Positions 20,701 to 29,528 are shown, counted from the stretch's first letter. The stretch is 64,000 nucleotides of DNA from Flagellimonas yonaguniensis (GCF_029193885.1 NZ_JARFVB010000001.1:744001-808000), one strand, 5' to 3'. The notes: generated by a model not told the origin, from the letters alone. A program made the numbers and translations.

Positions 20701-21091
20701 GATTGATGTCAACCATAACAACACCTGTGGACCAAGGCTTGTTTCCCAGTACACCTGCTTTTTCGGAAATGTCCTCAAACTTCATATTGCCTTTATTGAG
20801 ATATAAGCGATTGGGTTCCATATTTCCAGTCAAATAAATATCCTGAAGTCCATCATTGTTGATATCTCCTATGGCCACACCTCCACCGTTGTAGAAGTTA
20901 CGGTACTTAAAGATGTTGAAATTTTTCTGGTTTTGTACTTTGTTGATGAAGGAAACGCCTGTTTCTTCAGGTTGCAATAGTGTGAAAAGCGTTTCAGGGC
21001 TTTCTTCTTTTTTTGATTGAGCACCTTCTTTATTATTACATGCGGCTAGGCCTATCAGTAGAAGGCTTGCAGAAATATATTTCAGTTTCAT
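17744..21091 (-). CDS. VCBS/FG-GAP repeat lipoprotein with ASPIC/UnbV domain (CRTAC1-like), copy 2
   Basis: A 1115-residue paralogue of the downstream VCBS gene, colinear with it from end to end. SPII signal with Cys18 (GLAACNNKEG). FG-GAP motifs include DINNDGLQDIYLTG, DINHDGLLDIYV, DYDKDGDLDVYI, DFNGDLYPDIYV, DADGDGDLDLVV and DVNKDGNLDLIM; the UnbV/ASPIC segment is near 560-640 (GFQSSVQYDMTFGLG; IIWPDEKTQKLENV). Probably exported to the cell surface. Its ATG overlaps the stop codon of a decayed third paralogue (ATGA), showing that it once was the second of three coupled genes. The tandem copies probably arose by duplication. Confidence 0.88.
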   Translation of the reverse strand: MKLKYISASLLLIGLAACNNKEGAQSKKEESPETLFTLLQPEETGVSFINKVQNQKNFNIFKYRNFYNGGGVAIGDINNDGLQDIYLTGNMEPNRLYLNKGNMKFEDISEKAGVLGNKPWSTGVVMVDINHDGLLDIYVSNAGNMEGNNHDNDLYINNGDLTFTEKAEEYNLAKTGFTTHASFFDYDKDGDLDVYILNNSNIPVSSLGYAEQREVRAQDWEGVPDIFKGVGDMLLRNDNGKFVDVSEEAGIYGSLIGFGLGVLVTDFNGDLYPDIYVSNDFYERDYLYINQRDGTFNEEIKEWTSHLSLSAMGIDIADINNDGHNDIFITDMLPEEEHRVKSVMEFEGYNVFNLKQNKDFGQQYIQNTLQLNNGNGTFSEVAYYSGIDATDWSWAGLMFDMDNDGLKDIFITNGINHDLTDLDFVDFFANEIVQKMALTGKKESIDSIISKMPIKPQPNYAYKNNGDISFKNANKEWGFELPSRSNGAAYADLDNDGDLDLVINNVNTTAFIYKNNTESQLSNNYIQLKFKGPKSNPFAVGTLAKIYFDGNIVNQELIPSRGFQSSVQYDMTFGLGKSKQLDSIRIIWPDEKTQKLENVKVNQVLSMDYTNATDTYSIPKKEAKKSFLKELDNNPITEHKEDNYNDFDYEGLISHKLSQEGPSLAVADVDGDGNEDFFIGGAKGQSGTIYLHRGNGKVAQQKSTAFDEDKNHEDVAAAFFDADGDGDLDLVVGSGGNDVTQQRGYKARLYLNDGNGTFSKSENELPSTFKNISTIAPHDYDNDGDMDLFIGSRSVVGVYGVSPDHLLLENTGNGTFNNVTERLGYDLKDAGMVTDSKWEDMDGDGKKDLIVTAEWDTPKIYKSTGRRLSKMTSSLDSLYGWWNTVEAADLDGDGDQDLILGNQGLNLHYKPTAYAPMKMYINDYDNNGTIEQIVTMQENGGDYPIHQKRELTEQLPLLKKQNLKASDYAHRTIHQLFPKEVMEKSIVKKSETSASVIAINEGGGKFTIKNLPPRVQLSCVCDITCTDVNKDGNLDLIMAGNNFEFKPQFSRLDASQGNLLLGDGNLGFTWQDYETSGFKVRDEVKYLKQFKDKNGNVYVIAAVNNNKPKIFALNE

Positions 21092-21350
21092 TTAATGTTC
21101 TGTTTTTTGACCAAAAAAGTGGGGATTTCATTGTTCGTCGTTAAGATGAACCCTTCTTTCCCAATAATATTTATTTTTTCATTTTTTCTGGCTGCACCGG
21201 AAATCACCAAGTTTTGTTTTCCAACTTATATTGCCATATTCATCATTCTTCCAATAAAAATCCGTGTGACGCATCCAATCTACCAAGTTGGGTGCTTATC
21301 TCAAAATTATTGCCCGCCATTAATATTTCATTAATCGTTTCTTTATTGTT
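21088..21350 (-). pseudogene. Decayed 3' end of a third VCBS/ASPIC lipoprotein gene
   Basis: This stretch between susD and VCBS copy 2 still translates, on the minus strand, into pieces of the VCBS C-terminus in three successive frames. Frame 1 gives ILMAGNNFEISTQLGRLDAS (matches copy 2 LIMAGNNFEFKPQFSRLDAS) and stops at 21243-21245. Frame 2 then gives NDEYGNISWKTKLGDF (compare GDGNLGFTWQDYETSGF). Frame 3 (21207 downward) gives INIIGKEGFILTTNNEIPTF (compare NVYVIAAVNNNKPKIF). The last frame ends in a TGA at 21088-21090 that overlaps the ATG of the next gene. Nothing upstream of about 21350 matches, and a terminator follows directly, so the rest was deleted. Confidence 0.8.
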
Positions 21351-21372
21351 TTTTGCCTTTTGGGTAAAATAG

Positions 21373-21403
21373 AAATGCCGCCCTGTGATGGTGGGCGGCA
21401 TTT
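21373..21403 (-). terminator. Hairpin terminator after susD
   Basis: A perfect 11-bp inverted repeat (AAATGCCGCCC / GGGCGGCATTT) with a 9-base loop lies 28 bases beyond the susD stop. On the minus strand the stem is followed by CTATTTTACCC. It should end or weaken transcription between susCD and the VCBS genes. Confidence 0.75.
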
Positions 21404-21430
21404 GTCTTAAAAACAGCTTGAACTTTATGC

Positions 21431-23008
21431 TTAGTAACCTGGGTTTTGAACTAGGTTGGGATTGGATAAAAGTGCTGTTGCAGGAATTGGGAATAGATTC
21501 ATATTCTCATCTCCGCTAACTTCTTTAAGGCCCCATGGTGCAGTAAATTGCCCAAATCTTACCAAATCATTTCTTCTCCAGAACTCTATGAACAGTTCAC
21601 GGGCTCTTTCTTCAAGAAGGGTTTGTTCGGTAACACTTGCTAAATCAGGGGTGTCTTCTCTTAGACCTCTCAAATCATTAACCATACTTGTTGGGTCTCC
21701 GCCCATACGCATCATTGCTTCTGCTTTCATCAAATGTGCATCTGCATATCTGAATATGATTTGGTGTTGCCTATATGAATTTACCTGATCTTCCTCATCG
21801 GTAGGGTCATAAGGGTGGTATTTGATAACCCGAACTCCCTCAGCTTCACCGTTACCTACAAGTGAAGGAAATTCTTTTTGGAATACCAAAGGCTGGTTTT
21901 GTCTGTTGGTCAATGGGGTTCCATCTTCATTATACTGTAGATCAATGAGGAAACCATAACCAATACCTAAATTTTGGTCATTTGCCGTAGCGGCATCAGG
22001 AACATATCCTCTTCTTTCTTCTTGTCCATCCCCTACATAGTTAGTATTCGGGTCGCCTTCGAAAAGATCGTAGAACTCCGCCAATGTGGAAAATCCATTC
22101 CAACCACCACCTGTGTTGTCAGGAGCATTTTGGTTGTAGTGTAAAGTGTTCCAAATTCTGGCTCCCAAATCACTTCTCAAAAATAGAATGGTTTCAGTAT
22201 CGTCAGTTGGCTCAAAAATCTGGAAATAACCCTCCTGGACATCAAAACCACTTGCGTTGATTTCGTCTACCAAATCAATTACATTTTGCATGTCTGCATT
22301 GTCAGCAGAACCAGTTCCTTTATATACATGACCGTTCAGATAGAGTTTGGCCAAAAGGAACTTGGCAGCCTCTTGAGTGGCTGTGCCCACATTTGCAACA
22401 CCTGGGCTAACGGAAGGCAATCCTTGGATAGCCTCGGTCAGGTCTGTTTCTATAAAGCTGTAAGCTTCTGGTCTAGTAAGTACGGTAGGATTGATTTCCG
22501 GACCTTCATCCACTCCTCTAAAAGGAATAGAACCATAAAGATCCATAACAAAGAACATATTGAATGCTCTTAGGAATTTTGCTTGAGCAACAATACTGTT
22601 TTCCGCACTTGGTGTTTCAATGATTTCAGAGGCCCTAAAAATATTCTCATTTAGATTGTTCCAGGCATTTTTAATAAATAAATGATCTGGAGTCCATGTG
22701 TGCGTGTGTAACTGTCTCCACACTCCATTATCTCCCCAGTCTGTGCCTCTTGTGGGAATCAGCAGTTCATCTGAAGTAACCTCCGATAATGCGTACATGT
22801 TTTCTTGGGTTGCAAAATCTCCTCCAACTTCGTTGTACAAATCGTTCAATGCGCTGGCAGGATTAGAAACCCCAGTAAATCCAGAGTCTCCTGTTCCTTC
22901 ACTTATTATGGAATCTGTTCCCTCTATTTCCAAATCGGTACAAGAATAAGTAAGACCTAGTATAAAGAGTGAAGCAAAAACAAATTTTTTATATGTTTCT
23001 AGTTTCAT
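21431..23008 (-). CDS. SusD/RagB family nutrient-binding outer-membrane lipoprotein
   Basis: A 525-residue SPII lipoprotein (Cys23 in LTYSC). Features of SusD are visible: an N-terminal helical part with NNLNENIFRASEIIET, the helical block AKFLRAFNMFFVMDLYGSIPF, TQEAAKFLLAKLYLNG, and the C-terminal FRYADAHLMKAEAMMRMGG and ERARELFIEFWRRNDLVRFG, ending FPIPATALLSNPNLVQNPGY. SusD lids bind the substrate over the SusC channel. The partner SusC gene is 10 bases upstream on the same strand. The ligand cannot be read from sequence; the divergent GH13 gene hints at an alpha-glucan. Confidence 0.95.
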   Translation of the reverse strand: MKLETYKKFVFASLFILGLTYSCTDLEIEGTDSIISEGTGDSGFTGVSNPASALNDLYNEVGGDFATQENMYALSEVTSDELLIPTRGTDWGDNGVWRQLHTHTWTPDHLFIKNAWNNLNENIFRASEIIETPSAENSIVAQAKFLRAFNMFFVMDLYGSIPFRGVDEGPEINPTVLTRPEAYSFIETDLTEAIQGLPSVSPGVANVGTATQEAAKFLLAKLYLNGHVYKGTGSADNADMQNVIDLVDEINASGFDVQEGYFQIFEPTDDTETILFLRSDLGARIWNTLHYNQNAPDNTGGGWNGFSTLAEFYDLFEGDPNTNYVGDGQEERRGYVPDAATANDQNLGIGYGFLIDLQYNEDGTPLTNRQNQPLVFQKEFPSLVGNGEAEGVRVIKYHPYDPTDEEDQVNSYRQHQIIFRYADAHLMKAEAMMRMGGDPTSMVNDLRGLREDTPDLASVTEQTLLEERARELFIEFWRRNDLVRFGQFTAPWGLKEVSGDENMNLFPIPATALLSNPNLVQNPGY

Positions 23009-23018
23009 GCTTATTTTT

Positions 23019-26000
23019 TTAAAAAGTTACACTAAAGCCAAATGTATATGTTCTTGGCCTTGGGAATGATGAGTAATCGATACCGGCAATTGGAAGACCG
23101 TTCAAAAGGTCTGCCGAAGCTGGAGTAACACTTACTTCAGGATCCAAACCACTGTAATCTGTAATTACGAACAGGTTCTGACCTGTAAGGCTCAACCTCA
23201 TGGTTTTGAAAAGCCCGTCGCCCGAGAGTGGTACGTTATATCCGATGGATGCAGTCTGTAATCTAACAAAATCCCCCTTTTCCAAGAATCTTGTGGATAC
23301 TGAAGCTTCTGCAAAGCGACTTTCTTGACCTGCCAAGTCCACTACATCTTTTATAACATTGTTTCCACTTCCAATGGCACCTGCTGTAAAGAAGGCATTG
23401 GCCGTGTTGTTGTATATGTAGTTTCCGAATTGTCCAGTAAAATACAAAGACGCATCCCAGTTTTTATAGTTTGCCGAAGTAGAGAAACCCCCGGTAATGT
23501 CTGGAAGGGCACTTTTCCCAACAAATTTTTGGTTATCCGTACCACCTTCGTGAACCGGGTTTCCGTTTTCATCAAATCCAGTGAATTCCCTTAGATAGAA
23601 AGAGTAAAGTGGCTGGCCTGTTTGCAAACGTTGTGCAAATGCATTTGAAAGACCGGCACCTCTAATTGTACCTGCAGGAATGGCACCTTCAAAATCTTGA
23701 ATTTCGTTTTTGTTGTATGCCATATTGAAACCGGCTGTCCAGAAAAAGTCCTCTCCTTGCAAAATATCGTAGTTAAGCGAGAACTCCACACCTTGGTTCA
23801 AGACCATGGCATCCAAGTTTTGGAAGAAAAATGGCTGTGGAGATGGCTGTGCTGCCTCAACACTAAGCAATAGGTCTCTGGTTTCTTTTCGATATACATC
23901 GACACTACCGTTTAAGCGATCGTTACCAAAACCAAAGTCAATACCAACACCATATTGTGTTGTTTCTTCCCATTTAAGGTCGGGATTTGCAAAATCAACC
24001 GTTTCCGTACCTGGCACATTCACGGCACCACCATCACCAACACTTCCATCAGAATATCTTTCCCTTCTCACATATCTACCATAACCAATACCATCTTGGT
24101 TACCCGTGATACCATAACTCAGCCTTAATTTAAGGGTTGATACGGCATCGCCGATAAAATCTTCTTCATTGATTTTCCATGCAAATGCTGCAGAAGGGAA
24201 AATACCGTACTTATTATTTTCCCCAAAACGTGAAGATCCGTCCGCTCTAACTGTTGCTGTGAACAAGTATTTGTCGGCTATGGTATAATTTACTCTTCCA
24301 AAGAAAGATTGAAGTTCGTCCGTATAATCAAAAGTGTCAGCAAATAGAGCTCTAACGGCAACACCGGAAGTTTCTCCAAGAAAGTCTGTCTCAGGTGTAG
24401 GGAACAAACGATTCACAAATAGACCTGCAGGATTGCCAGGTACATCAAAGGAATATCCATATTGCTGGTATTCTCCTGTAATCATGGATTCCAAAGTAGT
24501 TGCCGAACTTGCTAAGTCTTTGGGCATTTGGTTTAGGTCTGTTGATGAGTAACCCCAACCTTCAATATTTCTTCCTCTTGTGTTAAAATCTTGGTAGGAG
24601 AAACCAACCAAGGCATCTAGATTGGAATTGTCAAATTCTTTAGTGTAGTTCAATGTTGCTTCCAATAACCTGTTTTCATTAATCAAGTCGTTCAATGCTC
24701 CTCTACCATTGTTGCCGGCACCTCTCGCAACGTTGAAAGAGTTAGCTGTTAAGGAAGCTTCTCTTTTTGAATCGGATTTATCGTAACCAACAGTGATTTT
24801 TCCTGTCAAATCACTTGTGAAATCGTACTCGGCAGAGAGATTGACCAAAATACGGTCTGTATAGGTCATACTTTGCCAGTTGGTTAACAGGTTCAAAGGG
24901 TTTATCCTGTCCCCAGGATTGAATTCTGGATTGGCAGGCCAAGTTGGGTTCGCTGCATAAGCGGCCCCAAGCATGTCACCAGTGGAACCAGCACTACCAC
25001 TCAATGGTGGAGCTTCATCATTGACCCTTGAGAGTGTACCTTGTAGATTAAGGCGCAGTTTATCTTCAAATAGACGCTGGGTGGCATTAAGTCTTCCAGT
25101 AATCCTTTCTTGAGAAGATTTTTCTATAACCCCGAATTGTTTTCCATAATTGAAAGTGGCCCTAACATTACCAGAACCGTAGTTTTGGGAATAAGCCAAG
25201 TTGTTGTTTGTTGAAGCTGTGGAACGGGTAACTAAATCTTGCCAATCCGTATCGGCACCAGCATTGATTGCTGTTCCTCCAAAAGCATCAACAGCGGAAA
25301 GGAATTCCGATGCGTTCAACAGATCGTAACTATTGGAAGGAGTTGAATAACTCAAATCAGAAGAGTACTCCCAAGAACCGCCTCTTGCTCCAGTTTTTCC
25401 ACTTTTTGTAGTAATTATAACAACACCATTTGCACCCCTAGAACCATAAATTGCTGTAGCAGAAGCATCTTTCAAGATACTCATGCTCTCTATGTCATTT
25501 GGGTTAAGGAAACTTAGAGGGTTTCTTGCAGAACTGGAACCAACACCAATATTGGTGCCTTCTGAGGAAGTGTCCCCTGAAGGTAATGGCACTCCATCAA
25601 CTACAAAAAGAGGGTTGTTGTTAGATCGAACCGAAGATGTACCCCTAATTCTAATGGCAACTCCAGAACCTGGCTCACCACTACCTTGAGAAATCTGAAC
25701 ACCGGCAGTCTTACCTTGTATCAATTGTTCCGGAGAGGAAATAACCCCACCATTGAAATCTTCAGAGGTTACTGCCGCAACCGAACCGGTTGCATCTTTA
25801 ACAGTAGTTTGTCCGTAACCTATAATCACTACCTCGTCCAATGCTTGCGCATCTTCTTCCAAGGTTACATTAATGGTGGATTGTCCATTAACTGAAATTT
25901 CTTGGGTTTTGTACCCAATGTAGCTGAAAACCAAGGTCGCGGCATCCCCAATATCATTAAGGGTGTAGTTGCCATCAAAATCGGTCTGCGTACCATTGGT

Positions 26001-26141
26001 AGTACCTTTTACCAATACGCTTGCTCCTGGCAAAGGCCCGTTTGCATCCGAAACGGTACCCGATACTGTCTGAGCTTTCGCCAACCCAAAGCATAAAAAT
26101 GCCCCGAGCAATAGAAAGCTTCTTAGTAGCGTAATCTTCAT
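23019..26141 (-). CDS. SusC/RagA family TonB-linked outer-membrane receptor
   Basis: A 1040-residue TonB-dependent transporter. Signal peptide about 1-23 (ends GLAKAQ), then a carboxypeptidase-regulatory-like Ig domain (VSGTVSDANGPLPGASVLVK, about 25-100), the EALDEVV-type box (QALDEVVIIGYGQ), the plug (VRSNNNPLFVVDGVPL; IYGSRGANGVVIITTKSGK), and a 22-strand barrel ending RPRTYTFGFSVTF with a terminal Phe. It moves a bound glycan or other large nutrient into the periplasm using TonB energy, together with SusD. Its promoter region is shared with the divergent lacI-type gene and contains a palindromic operator. Confidence 0.95.
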   Translation of the reverse strand: MKITLLRSFLLLGAFLCFGLAKAQTVSGTVSDANGPLPGASVLVKGTTNGTQTDFDGNYTLNDIGDAATLVFSYIGYKTQEISVNGQSTINVTLEEDAQALDEVVIIGYGQTTVKDATGSVAAVTSEDFNGGVISSPEQLIQGKTAGVQISQGSGEPGSGVAIRIRGTSSVRSNNNPLFVVDGVPLPSGDTSSEGTNIGVGSSSARNPLSFLNPNDIESMSILKDASATAIYGSRGANGVVIITTKSGKTGARGGSWEYSSDLSYSTPSNSYDLLNASEFLSAVDAFGGTAINAGADTDWQDLVTRSTASTNNNLAYSQNYGSGNVRATFNYGKQFGVIEKSSQERITGRLNATQRLFEDKLRLNLQGTLSRVNDEAPPLSGSAGSTGDMLGAAYAANPTWPANPEFNPGDRINPLNLLTNWQSMTYTDRILVNLSAEYDFTSDLTGKITVGYDKSDSKREASLTANSFNVARGAGNNGRGALNDLINENRLLEATLNYTKEFDNSNLDALVGFSYQDFNTRGRNIEGWGYSSTDLNQMPKDLASSATTLESMITGEYQQYGYSFDVPGNPAGLFVNRLFPTPETDFLGETSGVAVRALFADTFDYTDELQSFFGRVNYTIADKYLFTATVRADGSSRFGENNKYGIFPSAAFAWKINEEDFIGDAVSTLKLRLSYGITGNQDGIGYGRYVRRERYSDGSVGDGGAVNVPGTETVDFANPDLKWEETTQYGVGIDFGFGNDRLNGSVDVYRKETRDLLLSVEAAQPSPQPFFFQNLDAMVLNQGVEFSLNYDILQGEDFFWTAGFNMAYNKNEIQDFEGAIPAGTIRGAGLSNAFAQRLQTGQPLYSFYLREFTGFDENGNPVHEGGTDNQKFVGKSALPDITGGFSTSANYKNWDASLYFTGQFGNYIYNNTANAFFTAGAIGSGNNVIKDVVDLAGQESRFAEASVSTRFLEKGDFVRLQTASIGYNVPLSGDGLFKTMRLSLTGQNLFVITDYSGLDPEVSVTPASADLLNGLPIAGIDYSSFPRPRTYTFGFSVTF

Positions 26142-26182
26142 AAATAATTAATTTTAAGTTTAGTTAATTTTAATTCAAGTGT

Positions 26183-26212
26183 TAAACATATATAAAAAAA
26201 AGGTTAATCAAA
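26183..26212 (-). promoter_or_regulatory. Putative susC promoter
   Basis: On the minus strand TTTG (26209-26212) is followed after 18 bases by TATGTTTA (26183-26190), close to the Bacteroidota pattern TTTG ... TAnnTTTG. The susC ATG follows 42 bases later. The last base of the -7 box differs from consensus and the region is very AT-rich, so chance is possible. Confidence 0.45.
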
Positions 26213-26231
26213 ATTTAAGTATATTGTAAAA

Positions 26232-26255
26232 TAACACGAAAACGGTTTCGTGTTA
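26232..26255. promoter_or_regulatory. LacI-type operator palindrome
   Basis: The 24-bp sequence centred between 26243 and 26244 is an inverted repeat with one mismatched pair; its core CGAAAACGGTTTCG has the even, central-CG symmetry of LacI/GalR operators. It lies in the 359-base divergent gap between susC and the lacI-type gene, about 20 bases upstream of the putative susC -33 element. That place fits control of susC and/or self-control. The rest of the gap (26256-26500) is AT-rich and shows no other gene. Confidence 0.75.
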
Positions 26256-26500
26256 ATAACTTTGAAATGTGAAAGTGTGGCAAAACTCCAGTCGTTAGTT
26301 TGTTGTAATCTCAAAAAAGAGATTGAGAATTGTTAATTCAATAATGCACCCACTAATATAAGGAATTTATTTTTTGATTAAGATTTTTCTTATCAGGGCA
26401 GTTACGCCTACTTTTGTTAAATAAATAAATATGTACTATAGCTTGTACCATAATTGAGTAATTTTCAACGCCAAATCAGTTAGCCAAAAATATTTGATCA

Positions 26501-27520
26501 TTGAAAGCCAAGATTACCTTAAAAGACATAGCCCGTGAACTCGAGGTGTCCATTTCCACCGTTTCCAAAGCACTCAAAAATAGTGAGGAGATAAGTAGGG
26601 ATACCAAAGAGAAGGTACAGGCCTTTGCAAAACTCTACAACTACAAGCCGAACAATATTGCGATAAGCCTAAAGAACAAGCGAACCAAAAACATTGGGGT
26701 TGTTATTCCCGATATCGTCCACCATTTTTTTACGACCGTAATTCGTGGCATTGAAAAATACGCCAATGCACGTGGTTATAATGTTATAGTTTGTCTTTCC
26801 GAAGAATCTTTTGACAAGGAAGTCATCAATATGGAGATGTTGGCCAATGGGAGTATTGATGGATTTATCATGTCCCTTTCCTCGGAAACACAACAAAAGG
26901 GAGACTACAATCATTTAAAGGAAGTAACAGAACAGGGTATTCCCGTAGTACTTTTTGATAGGATTACCCAAGAGGTGGAGTGCGATAAAGTGATCATCGA
27001 CGATGAACTTGGGGCCTATCGAGCCACTAAGAAGTTCATCGACCAAGGCAAAAAACGAATAGCACTCATCACTACCGATGATTATTTAAGCGTAAGCAAG
27101 GCACGAACCAAAGGTTACAGAAAAGCACTGGAGGAGAGCTCTCTTGGTATCGATGAATCCAAGATATTGAAAATGCCTTCCATGGAAATGGACGAGGAGG
27201 TCATAAAAACCTTCCTGGATTCCAAGAATCCAGATGCGGTTTTGTGCGTAAACGAAATCTTTGCAGTGTGCGGCATGCGTTGGGTGCAGAAAAAAGGGTT
27301 GAGAATCCCAGAGGATATAGCTTTTATTGGTTTTACGGATGGTGTTTTGTCCAAATATGCCAATCCAAGCCTTACCGTTGTGGCACAACATGGGGAGAAA
27401 ATGGGGGAGGAGTCGGCAAAAATGCTGATAGATAAGGTAGAAAGCGAAGCTGAGGAAGAAACCTATCAAACAAAAATATTGGAACCCACTTTAGTGATCA
27501 GGGATTCCATAGCACATTGA
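26501..27520 (+). CDS. LacI-family transcriptional regulator
   Basis: A 339-residue LacI/GalR regulator. The N-terminal helix-turn-helix and hinge are at 4-55 (ITLKDIARELEVSISTVSKA, then YKPNNIAISLKNKRTKNIGV), followed by a periplasmic-binding-protein-like sugar pocket (IGVVIPDIVHHFFTTVIRGI; IPVVLFDRITQEVECDKVII; EDIAFIGFTDGVLSKYANP). No ATG fits the N-terminus; the frame begins with TTG at 26501, which gives the usual KAKITLKDIA start. The palindrome at 26232-26255 is its likely site. Divergent to susCD and 24 bases upstream of a GH13 gene, it is probably the sugar sensor of this locus. Confidence 0.92.
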   Translation: MKAKITLKDIARELEVSISTVSKALKNSEEISRDTKEKVQAFAKLYNYKPNNIAISLKNKRTKNIGVVIPDIVHHFFTTVIRGIEKYANARGYNVIVCLSEESFDKEVINMEMLANGSIDGFIMSLSSETQQKGDYNHLKEVTEQGIPVVLFDRITQEVECDKVIIDDELGAYRATKKFIDQGKKRIALITTDDYLSVSKARTKGYRKALEESSLGIDESKILKMPSMEMDEEVIKTFLDSKNPDAVLCVNEIFAVCGMRWVQKKGLRIPEDIAFIGFTDGVLSKYANPSLTVVAQHGEKMGEESAKMLIDKVESEAEEETYQTKILEPTLVIRDSIAH

Positions 27521-27544
27521 TCTAATTGGCAAACCGATTTTCAA

Positions 27545-29416
27545 ATGAGAACAATTCATGGCCTTGTTTTATTCCTAACCATTGTCGTACTAACTTCGTG
27601 TAAAGATAAACCCGACCAAAAGCCTACCCCTCGACCTATGAAAAAGAAAGAAGTAGTCTATCAGGTATTTACCCGCCTTTTTGGAAACACCAATACCACC
27701 AACAAGCCATGGGGCACCATTGAGGAAAACGGAGTGGGCAAGTTTGCTGATTTTTCAAATAAAGCCTTGACCGAGATCAAAGATTTGGGCGTTACCCATA
27801 TTTGGTATACGGGAGTGCCACATCACGCAGTTATTCGCGATTATACGGACCAAGGGATTTCCAACGATGACCCAGATGTGGTAAAAGGAAGAGCAGGCTC
27901 GCCATATGCAGTTAAGGATTACTATAACGTCAATCCCGATTTGGCCACCGCCCCATCCAAACGACTGGAAGAGTTCAAGCAATTGATTAAAAGAACCCAC
28001 GATGCAGGTCTAAAAATAATCATCGACATTGTTCCCAACCATGTCGCAAGAAATTATGAAGGAAAGACAAATCCCGAAGGAGTCGAGGATTTTGGAGCTT
28101 CAGATGATACATCCAAGGAATATGATGTCAACAATAATTTTTACTACATCCCGGGCGAAGCCTTCAAAGTCCCGGAATGGCAAGATGGATATTTGCCTTT
28201 GGGAGGGGATGAAAATAGGTTGGTGGATTCAAAATTCAAAGAGATTCCCGCTAAATGGACAGGCAACGGCTCCCGATTGGCCCAACCCCATTTTAACGAT
28301 TGGTACGAAACGGTAAAGATCAATTACGGGATTCGTCCCGATGGCACCAAGGACTTTGAGGAATTGCCCGAAGCATACCGCCAAAAAGATCATAAAGCCC
28401 ATTACGAATTTTGGAAAGATAAAACCCTGCCCGATTCATGGCACAAGTTTAAGGATATTACCCAATATTGGTTGGATTTTGGCGTGGATGGATTCCGTTT
28501 TGATATGGCCGAAATGGTGCCCGTGGAATTTTGGAGCTATCTCAACTCCAATATCAAAATGAAAAATCCCGATGCTTTCCTTTTGGCCGAGGTATACAAT
28601 CCAAGTTTGTACCGGGACTACATCCATCAAGGCAAAATGGATTATTTGTATGATAAGGTAGAGCTGTACGATAGCATAAAGCACATCATGAAGGGATACG
28701 GTTGGACGGATCATATTCCCGTAGTGCAAAAAGGGATGGCCGATATAGAGCACCATATGTTGCATTTTTTGGAAAACCACGACGAGCAACGTATTGCCAG
28801 TCCCGATTTTGTGGGGAACGCCCAATTGGGCAAACCCGCCATGGTGGTATCCGCTACCCTCAGTACGTCACCTACTATGATCTATTTTGGACAAGAGGTT
28901 GGCGAATCAGGGGCTGAGGATGCAGGTTTTGGTAAACCGACACGGACGTCAATTTTTGATTATATCGGGGTGCCACATCATCAGCGATGGGTCAATAACA
29001 AAAAGTTTGATGGTGGACAATTGTCCGAAGAAGAGAAAAGCTTAAGGGATTTCTATAAGCGCCTCTTGAATTTCACTATAAATAGTGAAGCGTTAATGGG
29101 CGAGTATCAGGAAATCCACTTTCACAATAAGGATAACACAGATGGCTATGATCACCGAGTACTTTCCTATGTTCGCTGGAGTGAAAATGAAAAACTGATC
29201 ATCATCTCTAATTTTGATGAACATAAAAGTTATTACTTCGATTTTAAAATACCCGGAGATGTGATTGCCAAATGGGAGTTGACTGATGGTGATTATCCCT
29301 TGACCGAAGTACTCTACGGAGAAATAAAAAAGAAACTCCTCGTAAGCGATGGACAGGGACACATCCAAGTGGAATTAGAGCCTTTGCAATCCTATATATA
29401 TAAGGTAAAGGAATAG
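27545..29416 (+). CDS. GH13 alpha-amylase-family lipoprotein
   Basis: A 623-residue SPII lipoprotein (Cys19 in VLTSC) with a GH13 TIM barrel. The conserved regions are IIIDIVPNHVARN, GFRFDMAEM with the nucleophile D320, LLAEVY with the acid/base E349, and FLENHDEQR with D413. It should cleave alpha-glucosidic bonds in starch-like glucans or maltodextrins at the envelope; exact bond and product are not clear. A C-terminal beta-sandwich (about 525-620) is usual. It is 24 bases downstream of the LacI gene and probably co-transcribed with it. With SusC and SusD this makes a small alpha-glucan use locus, though no GH65, GH31 or transporter for the inner membrane is seen here. Confidence 0.92.
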   Translation: MRTIHGLVLFLTIVVLTSCKDKPDQKPTPRPMKKKEVVYQVFTRLFGNTNTTNKPWGTIEENGVGKFADFSNKALTEIKDLGVTHIWYTGVPHHAVIRDYTDQGISNDDPDVVKGRAGSPYAVKDYYNVNPDLATAPSKRLEEFKQLIKRTHDAGLKIIIDIVPNHVARNYEGKTNPEGVEDFGASDDTSKEYDVNNNFYYIPGEAFKVPEWQDGYLPLGGDENRLVDSKFKEIPAKWTGNGSRLAQPHFNDWYETVKINYGIRPDGTKDFEELPEAYRQKDHKAHYEFWKDKTLPDSWHKFKDITQYWLDFGVDGFRFDMAEMVPVEFWSYLNSNIKMKNPDAFLLAEVYNPSLYRDYIHQGKMDYLYDKVELYDSIKHIMKGYGWTDHIPVVQKGMADIEHHMLHFLENHDEQRIASPDFVGNAQLGKPAMVVSATLSTSPTMIYFGQEVGESGAEDAGFGKPTRTSIFDYIGVPHHQRWVNNKKFDGGQLSEEEKSLRDFYKRLLNFTINSEALMGEYQEIHFHNKDNTDGYDHRVLSYVRWSENEKLIIISNFDEHKSYYFDFKIPGDVIAKWELTDGDYPLTEVLYGEIKKKLLVSDGQGHIQVELEPLQSYIYKVKE

Positions 29417-29528
29417 GTGCAGGTTTGTTTAAAAGGGAATTGGATTCTTTTTGATAAAGATTTCTTCATGGGATGTTGAATATTTTATTCAATTGCAAAT
29501 TGTATTTTAACCATCAAATCAAATCCAA

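Noticed and set aside
21095..21334. 79-codon + strand ORF between susD and the VCBS gene
   Set aside because: The opposite strand carries the VCBS remnant; the + frame is low-complexity and matches nothing.
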